This document shows, piece after piece, positions 17,787-26,530 of a stretch of 64,000 nt of DNA; position 1 is the first letter of the stretch; the number at the start of each line of letters is the position of its first letter. The position numbers and the translations under genes are program-made. The DNA lies in assembly GCF_006539565.1 (NCBI RefSeq), contig NZ_BJNG01000037.1, positions 62,001 to 126,000 on the forward strand, written 5' to 3'. The DNA is from Pseudonocardia hydrocarbonoxydans. Its GTDB lineage: Bacteria > Actinomycetota > Actinomycetes > Mycobacteriales > Pseudonocardiaceae. Under the pieces are notes generated by a model. It was not told where the DNA came from and did no database searches. It was given only the letters and a program-made list of their open reading frames with translations.

Positions 17787-18357
17787 AGCCGAGGCGCAGG
17801 GTGGCGACCGCGAGCCAGCCGGTGTTCACGGCGAGCCAGGCGCGTTGCCAGGCGCCGAGGTCGGGGCCGCCGATGTTCAGGGCCAGCACCACCGAGGCGA
17901 CGGCGGCCGCGACGGCGAGCGCGGCGGCCGCCGGCCGGGTCCGGGCCAGCCGCCCTGCGACCGCCAGCATGGCCGCGACGAGCGCGATCTCGTACCCGAC
18001 GACGCCGTACACGTGCACGGCGTCGGCCAGGTCGGGCACGGTCTCGTTCGCCCCGGACCCGCAGCCGGCCGCCCCCAGCGGGCACGCGGTGCGGAACGCC
18101 GCCACCACGATCCCGCACAGCCCGGCGAGTCCGAGTGCCACCGCGGCCCTCCCCCGGACGGCGGCCGCGGCGGCGAGGTGCGCGCCCGCCAGCGCCAGCA
18201 GCGCCGCGATCCCGAGCGGCGCCACCTCCGAGCCGCGCCCGGCCAGGCTGGAGACGAAGTCGCCCCGCGCCGAGTACCCGGGCGCCAGCGCCCCGGCCAC
18301 CACGGTGCCCGCCCAGAAGACCGCGAGCGCACCGACCACCGTCCACCGCGCCCGCAC
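17773..18357 (-). CDS. DUF998 family membrane protein (194 aa)
   Basis: Six hydrophobic segments are visible, and the family features VVAGALAPGYSARGDFVSSLAGRGSEVAPLG and FRTACPLGAAGCG occur in the expected order. DUF998 proteins are uncharacterised integral membrane proteins of about 200 residues. The start is taken as GTG 18357; upstream in-frame sequence is Arg-rich and unlike protein. Its last codons lie in the CGCACACAGG repeat cluster. Confidence 0.72.
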   Translation of the reverse strand: MRARWTVVGALAVFWAGTVVAGALAPGYSARGDFVSSLAGRGSEVAPLGIAALLALAGAHLAAAAAVRGRAAVALGLAGLCGIVVAAFRTACPLGAAGCGSGANETVPDLADAVHVYGVVGYEIALVAAMLAVAGRLARTRPAAAALAVAAAVASVVLALNIGGPDLGAWQRAWLAVNTGWLAVATLRLGSHTG

Positions 18358-18371
18358 GGACGCATCCTGCC

Positions 18372-18722
18372 TCAGCCGGGGACCACCTCGACGGCCACGG
18401 TCCGCCGGTCGGCGATCGACACCTCGTGCACCGGGCCGGTCAGCTCCACCGACGCGGTGAGCACCGGGTCGGCGCACGACGTGCCGACGAACAGCTCCAC
18501 CCGCGCGACGGGGTCGCTGCCGTGGAGCTGGACGACGTCGGCCCCCGCGCGTGCACCGGTGTCGGTGACGCGGCAGCGCACGACGAGCGCGCCGTCCGTC
18601 CGCACCTCGGCGGCGTCGACGCGCGGGTCGGAGTGCGCGAACGTGGTGGAGGACAGCCCGAAGCCGAACGGCCGCACCGGTGTGGTGTCGAGGGTGCCCA
18701 CCGACGCCGGGCGGTGACTCAC
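18372..18722 (-). CDS. Orphan Fn3-like C-terminal domain of a GH3 beta-glucosidase (116 aa)
   Basis: After a short N-terminal stretch the sequence reads PFGFGLSSTTFAHSD, then VRCRVTDTGARAGADVVQLH and SDPVARVELF. This is the characteristic C-terminal fibronectin-III-like domain of glycoside hydrolase family 3 enzymes (PFGHGLSYTTF; V-NTG-RAGAEVVQLY; DP). No GH3 catalytic domain is present upstream. Instead the GTG start at 18722 overlaps the stop of the acyl-CoA ligase gene (GTGA), so the domain is apparently translated as a separate small protein. It may be a gene remnant or a stand-alone domain. Confidence 0.65.
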   Translation of the reverse strand: MSHRPASVGTLDTTPVRPFGFGLSSTTFAHSDPRVDAAEVRTDGALVVRCRVTDTGARAGADVVQLHGSDPVARVELFVGTSCADPVLTASVELTGPVHEVSIADRRTVAVEVVPG

Positions 18723-20302
18723 CCCGTCGCCAGGTCGGCGTGCTCCGCCCGCAGCTCCCGCTTGAGGATCTTGCCGCTGGGGTTCTTCGGCAGCGCGTCG
18801 GCCAGCACGACGTACTTGGGCCGCTTGTAGCCGGCGAGCACCCCGCGGGCGTGCGCGTCCACCTGCTCGGCGGTGAGCGCGACGCCCTCCTTCGGCACCA
18901 CCACCGCGGTGACGGCCTCGATCCACGTCGGGTGCGCGATGCCGAACACGGCCACCTCGGCGACGCCGTCGAGCTGGTAGATCGCCTCCTCCACCTCGCG
19001 GGAGGCGACGTTCTCCCCGCCGGTCTTGATCATGTCCTTCTTGCGGTCGACGACCGACAGGTAGCCGTCGGGGGTCATGACGCCGAGGTCGCCGGAGTGG
19101 AACCAGCCGTCGGCGAACGCGGCGGCGGTCTTCTCCTCGTCCTCGTAGTAGCCCAGCGCGGCGTGCGGGGAGCGGTGCACGATCTCGCCGATCTCCCCCG
19201 GCGCCACCGGCCGGCCGTCGTCGTCGACGAGGCGGGTCTCGACGTTGACCGCCGGCCGACCGGCCGAACCGGCCCGCTCCAGCTGCTCGTGCGGGCGCAG
19301 GATCGTGGCCAGCGGCGACATCTCGGTCTGGCCGTAGAAGTTCCAGAACGCGACGTCGGGCAGCCGCCGGGAGAGCTCCTTGAGCACCTCCACCGGCATC
19401 GCCGACGCCCCGTAGTAGCCCTTGCGCAGCGACGACAGGTCGCGGGTGTCGAAGTCCGGGTGGCGCAGCAGCGAGATCCACACCGTCGGCGGGCAGAACA
19501 GCTTGGTGGCCTTCTCCCGCTCGACGGTCGCCAGCAGCGTCGCCGGGTCCGGCCCGGGCAGGATGACCGAGGTGGCGCCGAGGTAGACGTCGACGGAGAG
19601 GAAGCAGTCGAGCTGCGCGCAGTGGTAGAGCGGCAGCGAGTGCACCTCGACGTCGTCGGCGCTCATCCCGCCGTCGATCGTGCAGCTCACGTACTGCGCG
19701 ATCAGCGACCGGCTCGACAGCATCACGCCCTTGGGCCGCGACTCGGTGCCCGAGGTGTACATCAGGCGCAGCGGGTCGTCGTCGCCGACCGCGACCTCCG
19801 GGTCGTGGTCGGGGCCCTGCCCCAGCCAGGTCTCGACGTCCTCCCAGCCGTCGGCGGGGTCGGCGCCGATCCAGCCCCGCACCCCGCCCTCGACGCCCGC
19901 CTCGGCCAGCGCCTGCGCCGCGGTGCCGGCCAGCGCGTCCTGCGCGACCATCCCGGACGCGCCGGAGTGCCGGAGGATGAAGGCGATCTCCGAGGCGCCC
20001 AGCATGAAGTTCACCGGCACCAGCACGACGCCGATCTTGGCCGTCGCGAAGGCGAGCACCGCGTAGGAGTAGGAGTTGCGGGCCAGCAGCGCGAGCCGGT
20101 CGCCCTTGCCCACACCGCGGGCGGTGAGCGCGTGTGCGGTGCGGTTGGCGGCGGCGTCGAACTCCGCGAAGGTGACGCGCCGGTCGCCGTCGACGACCGC
20201 GAGCTTGTCGGGATGGCGCAGCGCGGAGCGGCGCAGCAGGTCGCCGACGGAGTGCTGGCGGGCGCGGGCGACGGCGGCCTCGGTGCCGGGCGAGAAGGTC
20301 AC
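18719..20302 (-). CDS. Acyl-CoA ligase / AMP-dependent synthetase, FadD-type (527 aa)
   Basis: All adenylate-forming enzyme motifs are present: LMYTSGTESRPKGVM (phosphate loop), YGQTEMSP, GWFHSGDLGVMTPDGYLSVVDRKKDMIKTGGENV, and the C-terminal catalytic lysine in PSGKILKREL. It should activate a carboxylic acid as acyl-AMP and then acyl-CoA; chain length cannot be read. The GTG at 20302 (VTFSPGTEAAV) overlaps the stop of the MOSC gene by 4 bp and gives the usual family length. Longer in-frame extensions run through the MOSC gene and are rejected. Confidence 0.92.
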   Translation of the reverse strand: MTFSPGTEAAVARARQHSVGDLLRRSALRHPDKLAVVDGDRRVTFAEFDAAANRTAHALTARGVGKGDRLALLARNSYSYAVLAFATAKIGVVLVPVNFMLGASEIAFILRHSGASGMVAQDALAGTAAQALAEAGVEGGVRGWIGADPADGWEDVETWLGQGPDHDPEVAVGDDDPLRLMYTSGTESRPKGVMLSSRSLIAQYVSCTIDGGMSADDVEVHSLPLYHCAQLDCFLSVDVYLGATSVILPGPDPATLLATVEREKATKLFCPPTVWISLLRHPDFDTRDLSSLRKGYYGASAMPVEVLKELSRRLPDVAFWNFYGQTEMSPLATILRPHEQLERAGSAGRPAVNVETRLVDDDGRPVAPGEIGEIVHRSPHAALGYYEDEEKTAAAFADGWFHSGDLGVMTPDGYLSVVDRKKDMIKTGGENVASREVEEAIYQLDGVAEVAVFGIAHPTWIEAVTAVVVPKEGVALTAEQVDAHARGVLAGYKRPKYVVLADALPKNPSGKILKRELRAEHADLATG

Positions 20303-21189
20303 GAGCCCGATCCTGGCACCTCCGCGTGCGGATCGCCTACGGCCACCTCGCCGGTCCCGGCCACGTCGGCGTACACCCCCGCGCACGCCCACACCCCGCC
20401 GATCTGCGGGATCTCGATGCGGTTGTGCTTCGCGATCGTGCGCAGGGTGTCGGGGTCGGCGGGAAGGTCGCCCTGCCCGAGCGTGGTCATCACGCAGCGC
20501 ATGGTGGCGAAGGAGAACCGCACGGTGGCCCCGCCCAGGGTGGCGGTGCGGCCCGGCCAGTCGTTCTCCACGAAGCCGGCGTCCTCGTCGCGCAGGACGA
20601 AGTTGGGCCGGTAGCGGCGGGCGTCGAAGGTGGCGTCGGGGGCCAGCTCGCGCAGCCGGTCCAGCGTCGACTCGGTGAGCACGTGCAGCGCGGAGAGGTC
20701 GAAGAAGGTGCCCTTGGCGCCGAACGCGGAGATGTCGAAGCGGCTGATCACCTCGCCGGTGTCCTCGTGGCGGGTGGTGGTGGCGTCGATGAGCTGCTGC
20801 GGCGCCAGGCCCTCGATGTCGGGCCACAGCTCCTCGAAGTAGGCGCCCTCGGGCGGCACGCTCGCCAGGTGGACCGGACGGCCGAGCGCGGCCGAGAGCG
20901 CGGCGTCGACGTCGGCGTCGTCGCTGCGGTGCGTCGAGCCGTCCGGGAAGGTGATCTCGACCGGCGGGGGCGCGGCCCCGGCCTCCGGCTCGCTGACGAA
21001 CCGCGCCGAGAACGACAGCAGGTCGGCCCAGCGCCGCGGTACCTTCGCGCTCGCGACGATCCCGGTCTCGTCGTCGATCACCGCGTAGGCGCGGTCGCCG
21101 ACCACCCCGGTCGGCCCCACCACGCAGCGGGTGAGCGACTCGCCGAGCATCGACTTGACCGGATAGCGGTGGATCGCGGTGATCGTCAT
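20299..21189 (-). CDS. MOSC domain protein, MOSC_N plus MOSC (296 aa)
   Basis: The N-terminus ITAIHRYPVKSMLGESL is the beta-barrel MOSC_N signature. The MOSC domain follows, with GVVGDRAYAVID early, then RYRPNFVLRD and the conserved cysteine in FATMRCVMTT. MOSC proteins relate to the sulfur-carrying C-terminal domain of Moco sulfurase and to mARC, which reduces N-hydroxylated compounds. The coupled downstream acyl-CoA ligase suggests a small catabolic operon, but the substrate is unknown. The ATG at 21189 is well defined. Confidence 0.88.
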   Translation of the reverse strand: MTITAIHRYPVKSMLGESLTRCVVGPTGVVGDRAYAVIDDETGIVASAKVPRRWADLLSFSARFVSEPEAGAAPPPVEITFPDGSTHRSDDADVDAALSAALGRPVHLASVPPEGAYFEELWPDIEGLAPQQLIDATTTRHEDTGEVISRFDISAFGAKGTFFDLSALHVLTESTLDRLRELAPDATFDARRYRPNFVLRDEDAGFVENDWPGRTATLGGATVRFSFATMRCVMTTLGQGDLPADPDTLRTIAKHNRIEIPQIGGVWACAGVYADVAGTGEVAVGDPHAEVPGSGS

Positions 21190-21241
21190 GGTCCCGGTCT
21201 AGTGGGTCGCGCCGGGCGGGGACACCCTCCGACCGGACGGG

Positions 21242-21754
21242 TCAGCGCGTCCGTTCCGCACATGCGGCCAGGGTGCGCAGTTGCTTCCGCATCATCACCA
21301 GATCGCCCCAGGCGATCGGGGTGGCCAGGCGGGTCGCGGTGAGGTCGAGGCGTGCGACGAGCCGGCTGCCCGCACCGTGCGGGGTGACCCGGTAGGTGCA
21401 CGCCATCGGGCCGAACCGGCGCGTCGGCCCCGGCCGGCCGACGGCCGTGACCTCCCGCCCGGGCACGACATCGACCACCTCGAAGATCATGACGAACGGT
21501 GTGCCCGGCTCCAGCGCGTCGGCGCCCGGGGTGAGGGTGCGGGGACTGCGCCGGCCCAGGTTGTCGACCAGGTCGTAGCTGTAGGGCGCCTGCGTGAGCT
21601 GGGCGACCCAGCGGAACACGTGCGGCGCGGGCGCGGCGACGTCGACGGCCCGGACCATCCGCGCGGCGGGCTCGGGCACGAGATCGGCACAGGGGTAGGA
21701 GTCGTCGATCTCGGGGTCGGTGGCGCCCCAGGCCCAGGGCAGTCCGCGGCGCAC
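21242..21754 (-). CDS. SRPBCC (START-like) domain protein (170 aa)
   Basis: A short protein with the SRPBCC pattern: an N-terminal strand ARMVRAVDVAAPAPHVFRWVAQL, a central FVMIFEVVDVVPGREVTAVG and a C-terminal helix. Such domains bind hydrophobic ligands. No active-site assignment is possible. The start is GTG 21754. It is divergent from the MacB-type ABC operon. Confidence 0.75.
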   Translation of the reverse strand: MRRGLPWAWGATDPEIDDSYPCADLVPEPAARMVRAVDVAAPAPHVFRWVAQLTQAPYSYDLVDNLGRRSPRTLTPGADALEPGTPFVMIFEVVDVVPGREVTAVGRPGPTRRFGPMACTYRVTPHGAGSRLVARLDLTATRLATPIAWGDLVMMRKQLRTLAACAERTR

Positions 21755-21943
21755 CCGTCCAGCCTAGGAGCGGCCCAGGTTGAGAGCGCGCTGAGAACGG
21801 CGTGCGCGGGTGCGGGCGCGGGCCCGCTAGGTTCGCCGCACCGACCGTGCCGCTCCCCGCCCGCACGGTCCCGCTGCGAGACGGACGGCTGTGCGATGCC
21901 CAGGCCCCGGTCACGACCCGGTGACGCGCCCCCGCACGCCCGG

Positions 21944-22629
<686 letters not shown>

Positions 22630-22633
<4 letters not shown>

Positions 22634-23841
22634 CCGTCTGGGAGGCCGCCCGGCTGGCGCTGCGCGGGCTGCGCGCCAACAAGCTCCGCTCCGGGCTGAC
22701 GACGCTGGGCATCATCATCGGCGTCGCCGCGGTGATCGTGCTGGTGGCGCTGGGCAACGGCATCCAGAGCGGGTTCACCGAGTCGTTCGGGTCGCTGGCC
22801 ACGCAGATCACCGTGAACGCCAACCAGGAGGGCACGAACGGCGCGCCGCGCGACCTCACCGACGCCGACGTCGCCGCGCTCGACGACCCGGTCGACGCCC
22901 CGGACGTCGTCTCGGCCACCCCGATCGCCGGCGGCCCGGTCACCGTGCAGCTGCCCGGCGGCTCCCGGTTCCGCACCTCGGTGACCGGCACGACCGCGGG
23001 CTACCTCGACGTGACCGACCGCGACCTGGTCGTCGGCCGCATGTTCGACGCCACCGAGGAGCGCGGCAAGGCCAAGGTCGCGGTGCTGGCCCCCGGGCCC
23101 GTCGAGGACCTCTTCGCCGGTGACGCCGGTGCGGCGCTGGGCAGCGAGGTGCGGATCGGGCGCACCGCGTTCCGGGTGATCGGGGTCGTCGCGGCGACCG
23201 GCCAGGACGACGTGGTGATCACCCCGCTGGGCACCGCGCGCAGCTTCCTGCTCGGCGGGGGCGACGCCGTCAGCACCGTGGTGGTGGTGGCGCGCTCGCC
23301 GGAGGCGGTGCCTGCGGCGCTCGCGCAGGTCACCGCGATCCTCGACGACCGGCAGTCCGTCGACGACCCCGCCGAGCGCGACTACACCGCCACCGCCCAG
23401 CAGAGCCTGCTCGACCAGGTCAACCAGACCCTGTCGTTCCTCACCCTGTTCACCGTCGCCGTGGCGGCGATCTCGCTGATCGTCGGCGGGATCGGCGTCG
23501 CGAACATCATGCTGGTCACCGTCACCGAGCGGACGCGCGAGATCGGCATCCGTAAGGCCATCGGGGCGCGCCGCCGCGCGATCCTGCAGCAGTTCCTGCT
23601 CGAGTCGACGATCCTGGCCGGTTTCGGCGGGCTCGTCGGCATCCTGCTCGGCGTCGGCCTGTCGACGGCCGCCGCGATCGCGCTGCCGCAGGCGATCCCG
23701 GACTTCCCGCCGCCCGTCGTCGACGTCAACTCGGTGCTGATCTCGTTCGGGATCAGCCTGCTCATCGGCCTGGTCGCCGGTGGCTACCCGGCCAACCGCG
23801 CGGCCCGGCTGCGTCCCATCGAAGCGTTGAGGTTCCAGTGA
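22630..23841 (+). CDS. MacB-type FtsX-domain ABC permease (403 aa)
   Basis: The protein begins with a transmembrane helix (SGLTTLGIIIGVAAVIVLVALGNG). A large extracytoplasmic MacB_PCD domain of about 220 residues follows, then three helices of the FtsX core with the family motif GIGVANIMLVTVTERTREIGIRKAIGARR. These permeases work by mechanotransmission, moving substrate outside the membrane. It is translationally coupled on both sides (ATGA at 22630, GTGA at 23838). Substrate is unknown; peptides or antibiotics are usual for the family. Confidence 0.92.
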
Positions 23842-25394
23842 GGCATCCCGTCATGGCCCGGCTCGCGATCCTCGCCGGGGCGGTGCTGCTCACCGCCTGC
23901 AGCGGCGACGCGGCGCCGCCCCCGGTCGTCCGTGTCGACCGCGGGACGGTCGCCACCACCGTCACCGCCTCGGGGTCGCTGGTGGCGATCACCGAGCAGA
24001 ACCTGGGGTTCGCCGAGGGCGGGCGGCTCGCCGAGGTGCTGGTCTCGGTCGGTGACCGCGTGCAGACCGGTGACGTGCTGGCGCGCCTGGAGGACTTCGC
24101 CCTGGAGCAGGCGCTGGAGCGGGCCCGAGCCCAGCTCGACCAGGCCCGCGCCAACCTCGCCAAGATCGAGAACGGCAACTCCGTCGAGGCCGCGCAGGCC
24201 TCGCTCGACCAGGCGCGGGAGATCCTCGGCGCCACCCAGGACCAGGTGGACGCGACGAACGCCGCCAACGACGTGGCCACCGAACGGGCCCGCGTGCAGC
24301 TCGACTTCGACCGCGACCAGCTCGACCGCGCACAGGACCGGCTGGCGGCCGACGAGGCGGGGTGCAGCAGCCCGCCGCCCACCACGACGTCGTCGTCGGG
24401 GCTGCTGGCCGGCACGGAGCAGACGGCGCCCACGCCCGCGCCCGACCCGGAGTGCGAGGCGATCGCCGCCGACGAGACGGCCGTGCAGCAGGCGCGCGGC
24501 GCCGTCATCGCCTCGGAGACGGCGCTGCGAACCGCCGAGCAGCGCGAGCACGTCGACGAGGCGTCGGGCCGGCTCTCGGTCGAGAACGCCCGTAACAGCG
24601 TCGTGAGCGCGCAGAACCAGCTCGACCAGGCCGGTTCCGACCGCCCCGCCGACACCGGCGCGCAGGAGGCGGCGGTGCGCGACGCCGAGGCGGGCGTCGC
24701 GCTGGCCCAGCGCGACCTCGACGACACCGCGCTGCGCGCCCCCACCGCGGGGGTCGTCTCGCAGATCAACGGCGCGGTGGGCGAGTTCGTCGGGCCCGCG
24801 TCCGGGACGACCTCGCTCGCCCCCGGCAGCAGCGCACGCCTACCCGGCGTCACCGACTCGTCGAGCACGGGTGCGGGCGGCGCGACGGCGGGCGGGGCGT
24901 TCCTGGTGCTCAACGACGTCGAATCGTTCCAGCTCGTCGTGCCGTTCGAGGAGTCCGATGCGGCCCGCGTGCAGCCCGGGCAGGCCGTCGACGTCACGGT
25001 GGACGCGGTACCCGGCCTGACCGTCCCGGCCTCGGTGCTCGCGGTCGCCCCGACCGGCGCCGACGTCTCCGGCATCGTCAACTACTACGCCACGGTCGTC
25101 CTGGACCGCGGCGACCCGCAGCTGCGTGACGGCCAGACCGCCGACGCCGCGGTGCGCGTCGAGGCGGTGGAGGACGTGCTGCGCGTGCCGTCGTCGACGG
25201 TGCGGACCGACGAGGGGCGCCGCGTCGTCAGCATCCCCGGGGTGGACGGCGGCGAGCCGGTGACGGTCCCGTTCACCCCCGGCGCGGTGGGTGACGAGTT
25301 CACGGAGGTGCGCTCGGGCCTGCGGGAGGGCCAGGAGGTGCTGGTGCCGCAGGCCCAGGTGGCCTCGGCCCCCGGCGGCCCGCCCCGGAACTGA
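23838..25394 (+). CDS. HlyD/RND-type membrane-fusion lipoprotein adaptor (518 aa)
   Basis: The N-terminus has a lipoprotein signal ending LLTACSG. A lipoyl/barrel-sandwich part (GTVATTVTASGSLVAI, GDRVQTGDVLARLE) follows, then a long alpha-helical hairpin (residues 80-290, Ala/Gln/Arg-rich heptads), the second lipoyl half (LRAPTAGVVSQI) and beta-barrel domains. A Cys- and Ser/Thr-rich insert (GCSSPPPTTTSSSG) interrupts the hairpin. In monoderm bacteria such adaptors work with MacB-type pumps at the outer face of the membrane. The GTG start overlaps the permease stop. Confidence 0.88.
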   Translation: MRHPVMARLAILAGAVLLTACSGDAAPPPVVRVDRGTVATTVTASGSLVAITEQNLGFAEGGRLAEVLVSVGDRVQTGDVLARLEDFALEQALERARAQLDQARANLAKIENGNSVEAAQASLDQAREILGATQDQVDATNAANDVATERARVQLDFDRDQLDRAQDRLAADEAGCSSPPPTTTSSSGLLAGTEQTAPTPAPDPECEAIAADETAVQQARGAVIASETALRTAEQREHVDEASGRLSVENARNSVVSAQNQLDQAGSDRPADTGAQEAAVRDAEAGVALAQRDLDDTALRAPTAGVVSQINGAVGEFVGPASGTTSLAPGSSARLPGVTDSSSTGAGGATAGGAFLVLNDVESFQLVVPFEESDAARVQPGQAVDVTVDAVPGLTVPASVLAVAPTGADVSGIVNYYATVVLDRGDPQLRDGQTADAAVRVEAVEDVLRVPSSTVRTDEGRRVVSIPGVDGGEPVTVPFTPGAVGDEFTEVRSGLREGQEVLVPQAQVASAPGGPPRN

Positions 25395-25452
25395 CCCCAC
25401 CCGCGAGTCCCCCGTTCCCGTCCGCGAGTCCCCGCGCCGGCGGGTCGTGGCG

Positions 25453-26217
25453 TCAGACCGACGTCAGGACCCGCGGCCCGGCGTCGGTGACGGCGATCGT
25501 GTGCTCGGCGTGGGCCGCGCGGCTGCCGTCGGCGGTGCGCAGGGTCCAGCCGTCGGGGTCGTGGCGGTAGCGGTCGGTGCCGCGGGTCAGCATCGGCTCG
25601 ATGGCGATGACCAGGCCCGCCCGCAGCCGGGCGCCGCGGCCGGCCTTCCCCTCGTTGGGCACCGACGGCGCCTCGTGCATGGAGCGCCCGACGCCGTGCC
25701 CGCCGTGGTCGTCGAGCATCCCGTAGCCCGCGCCGCGGGCGACGGCGGCGATCGCGTGCCCCACGTCGCCCATCCGCGCCCCCGGCACGGCCGCCGCGAT
25801 CCCGGCCGCGAGGGCGCGCTCGGCGGTGTCGATCATCTCCTGGTCCGCGGCGCTGGGGGTGCCCACGACGGTGCTGAACGCGGCGTCGGCGCACCAGCCG
25901 TCCAGGTGCACCGCGAGGTCGACGCTGAGCAGCGCGCCGTCGGCGAGCGGTTCGTCCGACGGGATCCCGTGCACCACCGCGTCGTCGACGCTCACGCACA
26001 GCACGGCCGGGTAGGGCCCGGGCGCCCACGACGGGTGGTAGCCGCGGAAGCTGGACACGGCGCCGGCCTCGGCAATGAGGTCCGCGGCCATGGCGTCCAG
26101 CTCGCCGGGCCGGACGCCGGGGGCCGCCGCGGCCCGCACCGCGGCGAGCACCCGGGCGACCACCGTGCCCGCGGCGTCCATCGCGTCGATCTCGGAGGGC
26201 GTCTTCAGCTCGATCAT
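25453..26217 (-). CDS. map: Methionine aminopeptidase type I (254 aa)
   Basis: A full-length type I enzyme that removes the initiator methionine. Metal ligands are visible as Asp100 (SVDL), Asp111 (ADAAFS), His174 (GGHGVG), Glu207 (AIEPM) and the Glu of AEHTIAV. The active-site His83 is in VVHGIP. There is no SH3-type N-terminal extension. Actinomycetes often have two or three map genes; this copy is not next to secY/adk, so it is probably an accessory paralogue. It is divergent from an XRE regulator across a 34-bp gap containing a palindrome. Confidence 0.93.
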   Translation of the reverse strand: MIELKTPSEIDAMDAAGTVVARVLAAVRAAAAPGVRPGELDAMAADLIAEAGAVSSFRGYHPSWAPGPYPAVLCVSVDDAVVHGIPSDEPLADGALLSVDLAVHLDGWCADAAFSTVVGTPSAADQEMIDTAERALAAGIAAAVPGARMGDVGHAIAAVARGAGYGMLDDHGGHGVGRSMHEAPSVPNEGKAGRGARLRAGLVIAIEPMLTRGTDRYRHDPDGWTLRTADGSRAAHAEHTIAVTDAGPRVLTSV

Positions 26218-26225
26218 GAAAGATA

Positions 26226-26244
26226 ACTATACCGGTATTACTAT
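26226..26244. promoter_or_regulatory. ATACCGGTAT palindrome between map and XRE gene
   Basis: The perfect 10-bp palindrome ATACCGGTAT (26229-26238) is flanked by direct ACTAT copies (26226-26230 and 26240-26244) in an AT-rich island of only 34 bp between divergent starts. It is a likely operator for the adjacent small XRE protein, possibly overlapping both promoters. Confidence 0.5.
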
Positions 26245-26251
26245 CGGCGTC

Positions 26252-26521
26252 ATGGTGCGCGTCCCCCTCACCCCGGCCGAGCGCGAACGCGGCGAGCAGC
26301 TCGGCGCGGTGCTGCGCGCGGCCCGCGCCGACCGCAGCCTGGTCGAGGTCGCCGCGGAGTCCGGCATCTCGCCCGAGACCCTGCGCAAGATCGAGACCGG
26401 CCGCATCCCCACCCCGGCGTTCTTCACCGTCGCCGCGCTGGCGCAGACCCTCGGGCTGTCCCTGGACGAACTGGTCACACCGGGCCGGTCCGGGGCGCGA
26501 CAGTACGGACGTACTGCATAA
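26252..26521 (+). CDS. Small XRE-family HTH regulator (89 aa)
   Basis: A lambda-repressor-like HTH fills most of the protein: LGAVLRAARADRSLVEVAAESGISPETLRKIETGRIPTPAFFTVAALAQTLGLSLDELV. No ligand or toxin domain is attached. The ATG at 26252 gives the usual N-terminus. It ends 9 bp before the start of the YdeP-like oxidoreductase gene, so the two probably share a transcript and the regulator may control both itself and map. Confidence 0.85.
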   Translation: MVRVPLTPAERERGEQLGAVLRAARADRSLVEVAAESGISPETLRKIETGRIPTPAFFTVAALAQTLGLSLDELVTPGRSGARQYGRTA

Positions 26522-26530
26522 GGTCGGGGC

